Assembly (NCBI GenBank): GCA_029204225.1
Contig: CM055106.1
Coordinates: forward strand, 38,963,827 to 39,027,826
Source: Diphasiastrum complanatum
Taxonomy: Eukaryota; Streptophyta; Lycopodiopsida; Lycopodiales; Lycopodiaceae
Direction of reading: 5' to 3'
Length of the DNA: 64,000 nt
A program made the translations under genes and the position numbers. Below, piece by piece: positions 33,096 through 45,256 of the stretch (position 1 is the stretch's first letter; each line of letters opens with the position of its first letter). The notes beneath the pieces were generated by a model. That model had not been told where the DNA came from. It did not search any database and saw nothing but the letters and a program-made list of their open reading frames with translations.

Positions 33096-35129
33096 TACTT
33101 TTTAACACCTTCTTTTAATGACAATTTTATTCAAGCTAACTTCCAACAAAGGTTTGAATTTTTCAAATTTATCTTTACTAAGAGGTTTACTAAAGATATC
33201 AGCTATCTGGTTGTTGGTGTCACAATAAATTAGCTCAATCTCTCCACTGTGCACTTTCTCTTGTACAAAGCGCTGGTCCTATATGTGTTTTGTCATGATA
33301 GATTGGATTTCTCGCAAGTTGAATGCACTTTGGTTATCACAATGCAACAATGTCTATGTTTAGAAATTTGCATATCTTCGAGTAAATGTCGTAACCAAAT
33401 AGCTTCACAGGTGGAGCTCGTAGTCGTCTTGTACTCAGCGTCGGTAAATGATAGGGCAATAGTAGGATGCTTCTTGTTGCACCAAGATATAACCCTTGAA
33501 CCTAGTCTAAAGCAATAGCATGTCATTGATCTTCGATTGTCTTTATCACCTGTCCAATCAAAATTTGGATAACCCTCTAGCTAAAGGTCACACCATCATC
33601 AGTGTATTCAATCCCATAGGTCATCGTCCCTCTCACATATCGTAGAATCCTCTTGGCTGCCTCCAATGTGATTCGGTAGGCTTACTCATGAATTGGCTTG
33701 CAATCCCAACTGCATAAAAACAATATATGGTTTGGTGGTAGTAAGGTAAATCAGGCTGCCCATCAATTGGCGATAGAGAGTCTCATCTGCAAATGTTGGA
33801 CCATCATCTCTTGATGGCTTGTTGCTTGCATCCATGGGTGTGCTAATTTGGTTTGCTTTCTTGCATATTAAACCTCTTCAATAATTTATGTGCATACTTT
33901 GTCTGAGAGATAAAAAGACAATGCTTCCCTTTTCAAATCTCAACTCTTAGGCAATAGTGTAGCAAATCCAAATCTTCATCTCAAACTCACTAGAAAGATT
34001 TTTCTTAACACAACTTATTGTTTCCTGTGATGAGTAAATCATTTACATAGAGCACAACAAAAACAAAGTCTTTTCCTTCCTTGAAAACATATTACTACTT
34101 ACTCTTCTCAAATCCTTGCCTTGCAAAGTACTTGTCAATTCAGCTATACCAAGCCCTTGGCGCCTGTTTGAGCCCATACAAGGCTTTTCTAAGCCTGCAA
34201 ACCAGATTCTCCTTGCATGTTATCTCAAACCCCTGTTGTTGTTCCATGTAAACCTCCTCCTGTAGGTGTCCATTAAGAAATGCACTCTTGACACTCATTT
34301 GATGGACATCCCAATTAAAATATGAGACTAAGGCCAAAACGGTCATGATAGATATCATTTTAGAGGTGCTCATCATAGTCTAGCCCCTCCTGTTGGGCGT
34401 AGCCTTTCGCCACCAACCTGTACTTGTCCACTGTTCCATTGGCAGGAAACTTGGTCTTATAGATCCACTTGCAACCTATTGGTTGCTTTCCTTCTGGCAA
34501 TGTAGAGCTCAGAGCTCCTATGTGTCGTTCATGACAATGGAGTCATACTCCTCCTGCATGGCTTGTTGCCATACCTTTTCCTTCGCGGCTTCGTGAAAGA
34601 ACTACAACTCATCTGCATCCAGAGTTGTGGACATAAGAGCAAAATTAGTCTCTTGTCTCTCATGAGAACTAAGAGATTTTCTGGCACCTTGTTCATTGCT
34701 CTCTCCTTTTTACCCTCTTTGATTGTTTCCCAATACCACCTAGGTGGCTTTTTCGTAGTGGTAGGCGATGTGGATGGTGACCACGTATCTCATGGTAGTG
34801 TCTTAGTCTTCCGTTTGTCCCCAATTTCAGTTTCTGGTACTTGGCCAAATTGAGGTCTCGAACTAGTATGTTCAAAGGCACTTGTTGCACTTGCTCTTGA
34901 GGCTCACAAGGCTCTAGACTAGGCTCCTCATCTGTGGAATCAATCAAGGGTAGGAACTCAATAGTTCAATCTTTCTCCTGCTCCTATATCTTGGGTGAAT
35001 GCTCTTCGTCAAAGATGACGTCTCGACTTAGGATCTTTTTCCTGTTCTCGAGATCATATAGCACATAGGCTTTCTCACCCTCACTATACCCAAGGATATT
35101 GTCATGCCCATGACTGGTCTTGGGTAGCG
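33096..35129 (-). pseudogene. Copia relic I: integrase end, RT, RNase H
   Basis: Minus-strand Ty1/copia. From 35100 it reads GYSEGEKAYVLYDLENRKKI and SRDVIFDEEHSPKI (integrase end), then an acidic linker (34947-34700). The RT has NWDVHQMSVKSAFLNGHLQE, EVYMEQQQGFE and LRKALYGLKQAPRAWYS. The catalytic box is LYVNDLLITGN (34038-34049 encode YVND), so the first catalytic Asp is replaced by Asn. RNase H follows (33526-33295) with RVISWCNKKHPTIALSFTDA and TCEAIWLRHLLEDMQ. Stops are scattered. The integrase side is cut at 35129 by the LTR of element J. Confidence 0.85.
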
Positions 35130-37700
35130 TGTCCACGCTAGAGGCCAGTAGACCAACAACCCGTAAGTTAATTGTGACTATAAGGGAATTGGGGCCCTTA
35201 TGTGTACATGGTCATAATTAATGGTTGTAGGCCTAAACACTTGATGGTGGATTTGTATGGGTCTATCAGTGAGTCATTGGAGAACTGGATGACGTGGCCC
35301 AGATAGGCTGCAGAGGTGTCCAGTGAAGTGTCACAGTGCACTACTAGTGGTGCATGGGCCTTGGAGGGTATAAGTATACCTGCTAGGCTCTCACTAGTGT
35401 ATGCTTGATAGCATGACCGTTGGCAGGATGCTGCTGGTGTGATGCCATACTCCTCTTTGTGATTGATCCATAGATTGGGGGCTAGATCCGTTCGATCTAG
35501 GTTTGGTTGAGTTGGTTTGTCCACCATCAGGTTCCCTTGTGTTGCTTGTGATTGGCATGCTTAGAATAGGATCCTTGGATTGAGGACTTTACATTGATAT
35601 TCGGTTTGAAGATTTAAGGTGGAAAAAAATTAGAAAGCACTGTTGCAGTAGGAAAGTGGCTGATAACAAGTCCGACTGATTTGAGTCAAAACTTGGTAAT
35701 TCTATTGCAAGATGGGAGGTTTGTTGAAACCTGTTCCTTGCTGGATATAGTCAATTTGATCTTAGTTCGGACTGAGATCCGTGGGTTGATGCAAGGAAAT
35801 TCATGTTTACAATATATCCTTTTGAGTGAATCTCCGGTTGAGATTTTGGATGTAAAATAGCACTCTTTGAGAAATACTCTCTCTTAGAGGATAACCGAGT
35901 TATAGGATTCTCGGTTATGAAAGTGTTGTGTACAGATCAGGATATCTGTAGAGATATGCTATGTAGTGAATCTTTGTGGATCATTAAAACCTTTTGTACA
36001 AACTTCTAATCCTGTGGATCTACAAAGTATTCCTTGAACTAAGTTTATTTGCATGCATAAACTAGTGGTTGGTACATAGGCATATTGATGAGAATTGTGT
36101 TGAGACAATTTCTCGCTGGGTTATAGTAATTTCTCATTGAGAATTGCTTACTGACCTAGAATTGATTTAGAATCAGATTAAATGTGGTGTTTTGGTACCA
36201 CAGCGAAACATTTAAACATTTTCTAAATCCGATACAGCTAACCGAGTCAAAAGCGTTACTTCTGAGTTAGTTAACAATAGAAATCTTACTTATGGATATT
36301 ATTGTTGAAATGTATTGCTTATAATTCACAACATTTATGAGTCGTTTTGGATTCTTTTATAGATGGGTGTGCATAGAATACACGAAAACTTTTGGGACTT
36401 ATCCTTTCCCGTTCGGAAAGGATGGAATGCTATCCCAGAGGACTCAAGAGAGTTGGATAGTTGTTTGCCAAAAGTTAGAACTTCACGTAATGAGGTTTTG
36501 GTAAATCTTAAGTTATTCTAGATTAGAACTTAAGAGGAAAATTTAGACATATTCTAGATTGGGACCCTAACTTTGGAATGACAATTTGTGCCATGTCTAA
36601 AGTAAGGGCATTTTTTAAATTACAATCCTTATATTGGCACCGTGTGTGAGTTGTAAAAGTCTGAAAATTTTCAGATGTAAAGGACTTTCAGGAACAACTC
36701 ATGTGTCTTTTAAGAATTGTAATGCATTCTCATGATGTACTCTTATGATATGGTATGGTTTCGGGAATTTGGAGAGTTGGGATTGTTGAATCTTAACTCA
36801 GATTCTAGGATATACCTAATCCATAAGAAAGGATTGTGATTGGTAGATTATCTCGGATGAATAAACGAGATAGTGAAATTTTAGTAATGACTGGCCATCT
36901 TACCAAATCGACTATGTTTATTTGGATAAAGACTAAGTAATTATTTGAGTATCTGTTTTGGCTTTACGGATTACCAAAGTGGCATTATGAACATTCGCGA
37001 TTCAAAGTTCGTTGGTCACTTTTGGTCGACCGTATTTGCTAAACTAGAGATGGCTCTGAACTTAAAGTTCTTCTAATCATTGGTAGTTACCTTCTTTTAT
37101 TGAGTATAGGACAAGAATTCGATGAATTATGATTGACAAATTATAGTTCAGATTCTAGTTATACTTGATCGGTTAAAAGAAAGATTACCTACAAGATCAG
37201 AAGATTAGTTAAGATATCTATTCATATTTTCTCCTCAGAGAGATAATTACCTTGCTGGAAATTGGATTATAGTAAGCATTTGGCTACTGATTATAGCCCG
37301 TGCGTGCTTACATATAGTTTCAAACCTATATCACCCATTGTGGTAGAGATTCGGACGTTCAAGTTTCAGAAAGTAGCGGATTTTCTACATGATATGCAGG
37401 AAATGCTACGGATTGCACGTGAGAATGTCTGGGGTACCCAGGATGGGGACCGACATTATGCAAGTCTGAAAAGATCACCGAGAGACTTCCAAGTGGGGGA
37501 TTGGGTATTTTTTGAGAATCTCGATGGATTCAAGTGTAATGCGTACCGGCTAGCATTACTAATCATCCCCTAGATATAGAAGATCGTTTAAGATCTTGAA
37601 AAAGATCGGATCCTTAGCTTACCAATCGGAACTCCCGGATGGATCTCAAGTGCATCCCGTATTCACGTAAGCCGTCTCTGATCTGAAACTATTGAAGGAA
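35130..37700 (+). mobile_element. Degraded gypsy element J
   Basis: A probable 5' LTR spans 35130 (TGTCCACG) to about 35590. It has TATA-like GGTATAAGTATACC near 35367 and ends in TTTACA just before a decayed tRNA-Met-like PBS (TTGATATTCGG). The interior is AT-rich and riddled with stops. Some stretches (about 36330-36390) resemble 58600-58650 in element E. The clear domain is the integrase C-terminus in 37262-37690: YSFKPISPIVVEIRTFKFQK, VADFLHDMQEMLRIARENVW, DFQVGDWVF and ELPDGSQVHPVF. It sits inside copia I. Confidence 0.6.
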
Positions 37701-37729
37701 CAATGTCCTCAAACTGAGGCAGAAAAGGA

Positions 37730-38140
37730 GGAGATGAAATAGTATCCATACCACTCCATTATCGGTTCACTGATGTATGCAATGCTCTGCACCCAACTCG
37801 ACCTTGCATACTCGATCAGTTCACTTTAGCTAGTTCCTATCGAATTCATTGGAAAGCACTCATGAAATATGTACAAGCAACAAAACATCTGTGCATCTGT
37901 TATGGAGGCAGCCAATCTGCCAACATTCTTGAAGGTTATATAGATGCAAATTGGGCAGGAGAAATCGACACCAGAAAATCAACTTATGGATTTGTATTTT
38001 TATTCAATCAAGGCCCAATCTCAAGGAATAGTCAAAAATATACCTCAGTAGCATTATCATCAACTGAATCAGAATACATATTGAAATCAAGTATCGTTAC
38101 CTCAAGGAGAAAGTGCAAATTAGCAAGGAAATATCATTAG
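37730..38140 (+). pseudogene. Copia RT/RNase H fragment
   Basis: Translation gives YHSIIGSLMYAMLCTQLDLA, then MKYVQATKHLCICYGGSQSA and LEGYIDANWAGEIDTRKSTY. These are followed by GFVFLFNQGPIS and TSVALSSTESEYI, the RT-to-RNase H region of Ty1/copia. It abuts the gypsy integrase end of J within about 40 bp, so the junction is a rearrangement. It is followed by the LTR at 38183. Confidence 0.8.
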
Positions 38141-38182
38141 TCTATTGTAAGGCAACAAATTGTTGTAGGACAGATTCTATGG

Positions 38183-38617
38183 TGTTGGGGGTATTCCCAA
38201 CATATTGTAAATAGATAAGTCCGAAAAATAGAAATAGTTGCGAGGGTCGTGGCATCCTGCGTGCGTAAGTCCATGGCCCAATGAGCACACAAGTCAAGTT
38301 GTAATTAGAATAAAAGACTTGGGCCCTTTTGTTAATCAAATAAAACTTGAGGCCACAATGTCAAGTTAATAAACTTAGACTAAACTTACAAAGTTGGGTC
38401 CACAGTGAAACTCACATGTATCATGTGATTTCCAATGTACTTTTTTAGGACCCTTGGATTAGATTGGACCCAAAGTGAATGGTGTGGATTAGAGTCCATA
38501 TTATTAGGAGTAACCAATAGGAATAAGGGGCAAGGGCCTTCCCGATTGATAAAAAGGCACCATTTTGTATCATTTCCCATGCTTAATGAGGAGGAAGAAA
38601 CTATACCATATTGGAGA
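38183..38617 (+). repeat. LTR (first ~435 bp) in front of gypsy C
   Basis: It starts TGTTGGGGGTATTCCCAACA and is the reverse complement of 52605-52176, about 95% by eye over 430 bp. Shared blocks include CGTGCGTAAGTCCATGGCCC and ACCAATAGGAATAAGGGGCA. A TATA-like GATTGATAAAAAGG lies near 38543. Homology ends about 10 bp before the gag start of C, so the R/U5 part, PBS and leader appear to be deleted here. Confidence 0.85.
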
Positions 38618-38624
38618 GAAAAAC

Positions 38625-41600
38625 GATGAATCAAGCACCAAATCTTCCCAGAGTAGTAGCTACGCATATCGAGACAGAACCAAAACCAACACCAATAGAT
38701 CCTATGGGTCAACCTATACCTGTTGCACCATTGCAAGCAGTCCGGAGGGCACCGCGTATGGAAATATCTAAATATGATGGGTCATCAGATCCTATCAGAT
38801 TCCTCTAGATCTACAAGCAAGCCTGTGAAATCTATGGCGAGCGGACACTGATAGAGAAATTGATGCTGTTTTTGATGTCTCTGGTAGCAGTAGCACAAGA
38901 TTGGTTCTTCAACCTATCAAAAGAAGAGAAAACCACTTAGGAAGCGGTTTAGGCGGCTCTCACGTGCTTTAAACCAAGAAACTTCATGGAAGATCCATTT
39001 CTCCTGCTGAGCAAGGTGAAGATGGGAAAAAGAGAAAGGGTCAGAGACTATATAGAACGGATCAAACATCTAAGCTCCGAGTGCAACGCACTTATAACTC
39101 CCGATCATTTAGTTATTATGTGATTCCTCGCGAGGTTGCCATGTAGTATCAGAAGAGAACTTAAAAGACGGGAGCAGTACGCTACATTGTAGGAAGCAAT
39201 GAAGGATGCCATCAAGGAGGAAGATGAGGGTTCAGATGATGAATCTTATCCAACCCCCATACTCCAGCTCCGTCGATAGCATCATCGTTCAACGTATCCA
39301 ATCTATCTACATATTTGCTGATGGAACAATTGACGGCTCAGTTGGATCAGAAACTGAAGGCCTTGCAGGGAGCTGTAGCACCAATTTTCAATCCACTGGA
39401 ATAGAATCAGCCGCAGTATCCTCATCAAAAAAATGTATGGCGCTCAGTTTGCACTCAGAACCATACAACCAATGAGTGTCTGGTATTAAAGCAAAACCTG
39501 AGATTGACATAGAGATTTTGCCATCTGTGCAATGCATCATCGCACGAGATGACATTTTGACCATTTAACCCCCGGATCATACAACAAAAGAGGAATCCTT
39601 ATCAAACCTCTTATCCTTATCATCAAGGGGCACTTAATGAGACACCAAGGTATGGCGCGTTGAACAACCCAACCAGTAGTGCATGGCCTTACCTGCACCA
39701 CCAGGGCCAGCTAACAACCAAGTGGCTCATGTGAATTTAGCGACGACGGAACATGAAGTACCAGCATCACCTCAACCTGAGCAGCAACATTGGTACGGAC
39801 CAGATGAAATATTTGTAGATCCAGTCATTAACGAGTATTATGCGACCTATGCGGCTCAGCCTCAGCATCAAGGTGGTAGAAATTATGACTGCTATAGACG
39901 CAACAAAGGCCATCGAATTGCATAATGTCTTTACAAGGGAGAATACACATCCTTCTGCCGAGAATGCGGATACAGGCACTGCTACAAGAATTGTCCATTA
40001 AAACCTAGAATGAGTGCACCATTGAATTTAATCTCAGTACACCCTATAGCAGTTCCAGGAAGGACACCACCAAAAAAACAACACTTTCATGCCCTAGTGC
40101 TAGCAGTCACGCGAGCGCAAAAGCGGAAGGAAGTGACTCCCTCACCACCCCCGTCAGTATCAAATGATCAACCCTTTACTACAAGACCATATCCGAATGT
40201 GAGGGAAGAAGGAAGACAATACCACAAGATACGACACTGGGTGTAGAAAGCGCAAATGGAGGAAAAAACACAAGCAAGAGATGTACATGCAGAACCTCCT
40301 GTTGATGAAGAACCAGTACCACAAATGGGCTCGCCATTGCAAACTGATCAGAATGATCAGCTATATCATCATGAACCACCTTTCCACATAGAGGAGCTTG
40401 AGGATCCGCATACTGAGATACTCACAAGTTTGCTAGCAAGCCGTGTTAGCTTATCCCTTGGAGAGTTGCTGCGACTTGCGCCACAAGCCAAGAGTCTCTT
40501 GGCTGAATGGGCCAAGGTGGAAGCGGAACCAGTAACACAAAAGCCCATATAATGTGCGGGCTACGAAGAAATGAGCTCCACATTGGGGCAATATGGGAAA
40601 GCGAAAAACACAATATCACCCTGTCGATCAAACACAAGAGATTCGAGGATGAGGCAGTAGTGGTAGATGGAGGATCAGGTGTAAATTTGAGCTCCACTAC
40701 TTTACCAGAAATGGAGTTTGCAAGGATTGAAGCCAGCAAAATTTGCCATCAAACTAGCTGATCAATCTTGTGTTAAACCAAAAGGTGTAGTTGATGACAT
40801 CCCTGTTGAAATAGTGGGAATGCAGTTTGTGATCACTTCTGTGGTGATGGACATACTAGAGTCCCCTTCTACCTACCGTGTTTTACTAGGAAGACCATGG
40901 TTGAGGACTGCACAAGTGGTTCACAACTGGGGAACCGAAAAACTCACCTTCGAAAACAGGGAGCAGGCTGTAAAGGTTGATCCAACCACATGGGAGGTGA
41001 ACCCAGTTACACCAAAATCTGATGACGGATCATCCACCACTGATCATACAATTGACTGCCCAAGGCAATTCAGGGGAGGTCATTACGACTCTGAAACAGA
41101 TATTATGAGATGGGCGAATGCATTGGCAACCGTTGACTGTATGGCTGGGCATACTTGTCAACTAGATTCAGATCCCCAGCACATCTTCACCCAAGTTCTA
41201 TACATTGGACACACCAATCACTTTCGGGGTGAACATGATCACTGTAGCATGGCTGTCAGCGAAAGCTATTGAGAACCCTGTGGACGATGATTTAGTCCCT
41301 TGGCAACATGCTTTTACCTACAATAAGGAGACTAAGCTGATAGATGAGCAGGTCTTGCAACATATGGATCCAGATCGTTATGGAATTAAGAAAGTACCAC
41401 CTCATCCACCATAGAAATCTGCAATGGCTAAAGTTTCCAAGAGAGATCCACCCAAGACACTTGCCAACAAGTAGAACCAGCTGAGACAACATTATAGCCA
41501 GATGATCTGATGGAGTGATTTGCCAGAGGAGGCCATAGCTACATTGGATGTGGATATTTGCAATCATGAAGTGAATGTCACACTAGTTTCGAAGAAAGAC

Positions 41601-41855
41601 AACAAGGATGAACCCAACTATGTGAGTAGAAAAAAGAAGAAGAAGGTGTTGGACTCCTTGAAGTCACAGCTCGAATGGACCCAGACGCAGCATCATCTTT
41701 CTCACAGATGACTGATAACCCAAGGATTACAAGTCGGGCTAAGATCAATATGTTGAAGGAGGAATCCCGCCAAACTCCAGTTCACGAGATGCTAGAAACC
41801 TTCAAGAATTATACCTTAAATGACGTAGTAATCATGATGCCGCAAGCATGACATA
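38625..41855 (+). pseudogene. Gypsy relic C: gag and protease
   Basis: Starting at ATG 38626 (MNQAPNLPRVVATHIETEP), gag has MEISKYDGSSDPIRFL, AQDWFFNLSKEEKTT and FLLLSKVKMGKRERVRDYIE. Three in-frame stops interrupt this. Knuckles follow: CHLCNASSHEMTF with its last Cys lost, CYRRNKGH with a Cys lost, and an intact CRECGYRHCYKNC. The retropepsin has VVVDGGSGVNL (about 40660) and STYRVLLGRPWLRTAQVVHN (about 40870). A linker follows (DSETDIMRWANALATVDC). It ends in an Arg/Lys-rich stretch and TSRAKINMLKEESRQTP near 41740. RT is absent. B has the same order with matching linker blocks (TDIVNWNEAFATIDC). Confidence 0.85.
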
Positions 41856-41859
41856 CTAT

Positions 41860-42335
41860 TGCCTGTGGGTGGATGGCCACCACAGAAGCTATAGTCGGCT
41901 GGACACAAGGGGGTGATATAGGAATTGGAGGTGGTCTTGATGGGGACGAAGATCTAGAACGTCGAACAGGTGATTGCACTAGGAGCTGGGTGTCCATGAT
42001 TTGGTGCTGAGGTGAGGAGGCAGCAGGTGAGATTTGTCGATGGTGGGTGTGTCTCAATTGGAGGCTGTCTTCTTTTTCATCTCCATTGTCTTCACTAGGA
42101 GATGGAACATCTTCGTACCCAGCCATCTGCTTCTTCTATTTTCTTGCAGCCAGCTGATTTGTTGTAGATGGCGGTGGGTGATCGGACTTCATGTCGGATT
42201 CAGGAGCTGGTTTGTTGGCAGTCATCTTCATCCTTTGCTTCTTCGGTGGTGGTGTGGTATCAGCAAGTTGAGAGGTTGGTGGTGATGACCGGTCATGCCT
42301 CTTCTTGATGCGATGCTCATGAGCTACAACAACAC
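41860..42335 (-). pseudogene. Unrecognised Pro/Ser-rich frame with basic cluster
   Basis: Read on the minus strand, this gives a frame interrupted by one stop (near 42135). It contains PPPKKQRMKMTANKP, an NLS-like basic cluster, then acidic PSPSEDNGDEKEDS, then SPVRRSRSSSPSRPPPIPIS. It looks disordered, as in gag/ORF1 linkers. It joins directly to the cut RT of copia F at about 42340 and to gypsy C at about 41857. I cannot assign it. Confidence 0.25.
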
Positions 42336-43265
42336 TCCTAAGTCCTGCATCTTAAACTCACTACCAAGTGCATGCTTAGTTTCTTCAACTAGCTTCTCAT
42401 TATTTCCACAAAGAATGATATCATCTACATAGATGAGAAGAATAATTACAAAGTTATCTACAAACTTATAATACAAAGAGGGGTCATATTCACTAAGACA
42501 AAATCCGAGTGATATGAGATAGGAGTTGAGCCTTGCATACCAAGACCTTGGTGCTTGTTTTACTCCATAGAGACTTTTGAGCAAAAGACAAACTTTTGAT
42601 TCTTCACCTTCTTTCACAAAACCAGGAGGTCGCTCCATGTAAATCTCCTCCTCAAGGTAACCATTGAGAAAGGCATTAGAAACATCAAGCTGGAACATTT
42701 TCCAATTGTGAAAGCATGCAAGAGATATGAGTATTCTGATTGTTACCATTTTTGCAACTAGTGCAAAGGTGTCTTCTTAGTCAAGACCTTTGATTTGTGA
42801 GTAGCCTTTGGCACAAAGTCTTGCTTTATACTTATTGATAGATCCATCAATATTGTACTTGATTTTGAAAACCCACTTACATCCAATCACATGCATGTTG
42901 TTTGGTGGCTCCACAAGCTCCCATGTGTTGTTTGACATCAAGGCTACAAACTCTTGAGTCATTGCTTCAACCCACATCTTGGATTGAAGTGCTTCTTGGA
43001 CATCTTTAGGCTCTTCATCTGATATGAAGAGAACATGATAGAAAGTTTCACCTTCCACTTGCCTTCCTTGCTCATCATATGTGAGCCTCCTTGGCTCAGA
43101 TCTTTCTCTTGTAGATCTTCTTGGTGTGGTTGCTTGAAGTTGCTCCTCCTCAAGCCTCGGTGTCACCACTTCTTGAACAGCATCAAGATTGATGATTTTA
43201 GATCTTGCATGAGACTCCTTGATTTGTGTATCATCCAAGGTAAACTTCTGATTTTCATGGAAGAT
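42324..43265 (-). pseudogene. Copia F reverse transcriptase part
   Basis: This part is separated from the gag-integrase part of F by the insertion of G. The frame 43280-42777 has a basic linker, then MWVEAMTQEFVALMSNNTWE and HVIGCKWVFKIKYNIDGSIN. After one stop the frame 42749-42324 continues with FQLDVSNAFLNGYLEEEIYM, SLYGVKQAPRSWYARLNSYL and the intact catalytic YVDDIILCGNNEK. It ends at KMQDLG, where it is cut off near 42340. RNase H and the 3' LTR are missing. Confidence 0.85.
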
Positions 43266-43644
43266 TGTGAGAGATTTCAACTACTTTAGTCTAGTTTAGT
43301 CATATTTTGGTAAATTGTCAATATGAGGCCAAAACTAATTTTAGACTTAGACATAAACTTTTTGAAGTTATATTAGTTTAAAATACATTCAATAAACACT
43401 TTTCGAAAGTGTGGGAAAGTTGGTAGTCGAGTTTGAGAGAGATTCAAATTTGAACTTTGGGTACATTGAATCTAGACCCAAAAATAGTAGGGTTTACATT
43501 TTGGAGGGAAAGCCAAGTGGCCAAATAGGGTTTGGACACTCTATAAAAGAATGTAACTCGTGGAGAGACACATCTTCTCTCTTCTATCTCTCATTTCATC
43601 ATTATACATGGTTCTCTTTGGGCTCTACTATTCATTGGCGCACT
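43266..43644 (+). repeat. Element G 5' LTR (shared part)
   Basis: Begins TGTGAGAG and contains a TATA box CTATAAAAG at 43541. The true LTR may extend to about 44110, because the 3' copy is truncated. A tRNA-Met-type PBS was not found before the gag start. Confidence 0.85.
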
Positions 43645-44177
43645 GAGGAGTTACCAATGCTAGAGCATGCTAGATTGATTTCTACTCAAAATCAACATTT
43701 TTGCATGTGTAGAATTGATCTTTTGTAGGTCAAAACTCAATATAGGGTTATATACTTGATCAATTCAGATTTCACACTTGGTTTACTGGATTTAGATGAT
43801 TTGCATTAGGAAGATCTCATTGGAGTCTACAAGAAGATATATCAAGTTTCTAGAAATTGCATGTAGAATTTGAGATATTCAATTTTTTGTGGTTTTGTCA
43901 AAACCCTAATTTTGATTGGATCTCTAGTTTGTGAGGTTACTAAACTTCATTTGAGTGTGTTTCAATCCTAGTAAGTGACAAGAATCATTAGATTGAGGAT
44001 AGATCATAGGCTGATCAAGATTTCACTATTCTATGTGTTGACTTTCTAGTTAGAAGTGCTAGAAGAGATTTGAGAGGTTCCATATCTTTGTGATTTCTTC
44101 TTGAGTTATTTGTTGACATTCAAGAGAGTGCTTTGTGCATTGGAACAGGTTGAAAGAGAAGATCAGGTCACTTCAAC

Positions 44178-45256
44178 ATGGCTACAAGTGGAGGCTTTAT
44201 GTTGGAGAGCAATGATAGGCTTACCTCAATCAACTATTCTACTTGGAAGGTGAGGATGGAGTCCTTATTAGAGATGAATGAGTTGATGGAGATTGTTGCA
44301 GGTGTGGAGGAGAGGCCTCAAGCACCTCAAGATCAAGTGAGGTATGACAAGAGAGCTAAAAGAGCTCTACACATGATTAAGATGAATGCTACCAATGAAC
44401 TTCTCAAGGAAGTTGGTAAGTGCACATCATCTTGGGAGGCTGGGAAGATTTGAAGAAGCTTTATGAATCCAAGTCTACATCAAGAGTGCTTAATCTTAGG
44501 AGGCAAATCTTTCAAAGTTTGCAAAAGAAGGAAGAGAGTACTCATGCTTTTGTTTTGAGGGTTAAAGCATTCAATGATGAGTTAGCATATATTGATGAAA
44601 GCATTAAGGAGGTAGAACTTGTTCAAGTTATACTTAATGGCTTGTTGGATGATCATGCTAATCTTGTTCAAAGTTTTGCTATTCAAAAGACTTTGCCAAG
44701 TATTGTGGATCTGCAAGAGATCTTGGTGAATGAGGAGTATAGGCTTCAATCAAAAGGAGGTGGATCTACATCAACATCTCATTACGAAGAGGATGCTATG
44801 TTCATCAAAGGCAAGTTTAAGGGCAAAGGCGAAGGCAAGTGGTCTAAAGGGCAAGATCAAGGTGAGACTTCTTCTTTTGGCAAAAAGAAAGATAAGTCTA
44901 AGTTAAAATGCTTCTATTGTGAAATCAAAGGGCATTTTGCAAATGAATGTTTGAAGAAGCAAAGAGATGAAGGTAGCAAGCAAATCAACTTTACTAATAA
45001 TGATGAGGATCTAGGTGGTGGTGATTCTCTTTTGATGTGTTCTTCAAGTCCAATATCAAGTGAAGGTGACAAAGATTCATGGTGGATTGATAGTGGAGCT
45101 AGTTCACACATGACTAGTCACAAGGAGTTCTTTACTTCTTTGGTCACTTATGATGGAGCCAAGAAAGCAATTCACATGGCCAATGGTGGTGAGTGTGTGA
45201 TTGAAGGTATTGGTTCAATTCCTATTTGTCTCTCTACTAATAGGAAAAGAATTTAG
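44178..45256 (+). pseudogene. Element G gag and protease
   Basis: ATG 44178 starts a copia gag: SNDRLTSINYSTWKVRMESL, then RALHMIKMNATNELLKEVGK. A one-base frameshift near 44440 moves it to the frame 44420-45256, with SKSTSRVLNLRRQIFQSLQK and VELVQVILNGLLDDHANLVQ. The zinc knuckle CFYCEIKGHFANEC lies near 44919-44960. The aspartic protease has DSWWIDSGASSHMTSHKEFF and IHMANGGECVIEGIGSIPI. The frame stops at 45256, within the usual KNLVSVGQ segment. Confidence 0.85.

Noticed and set aside
35198..35527. 109-aa minus-strand frame
   Set aside because: It lies antisense within the probable LTR of element J and shows no domain.
43035..43289. 84-aa plus-strand frame
   Set aside because: Antisense shadow of the copia F linker and RT start.
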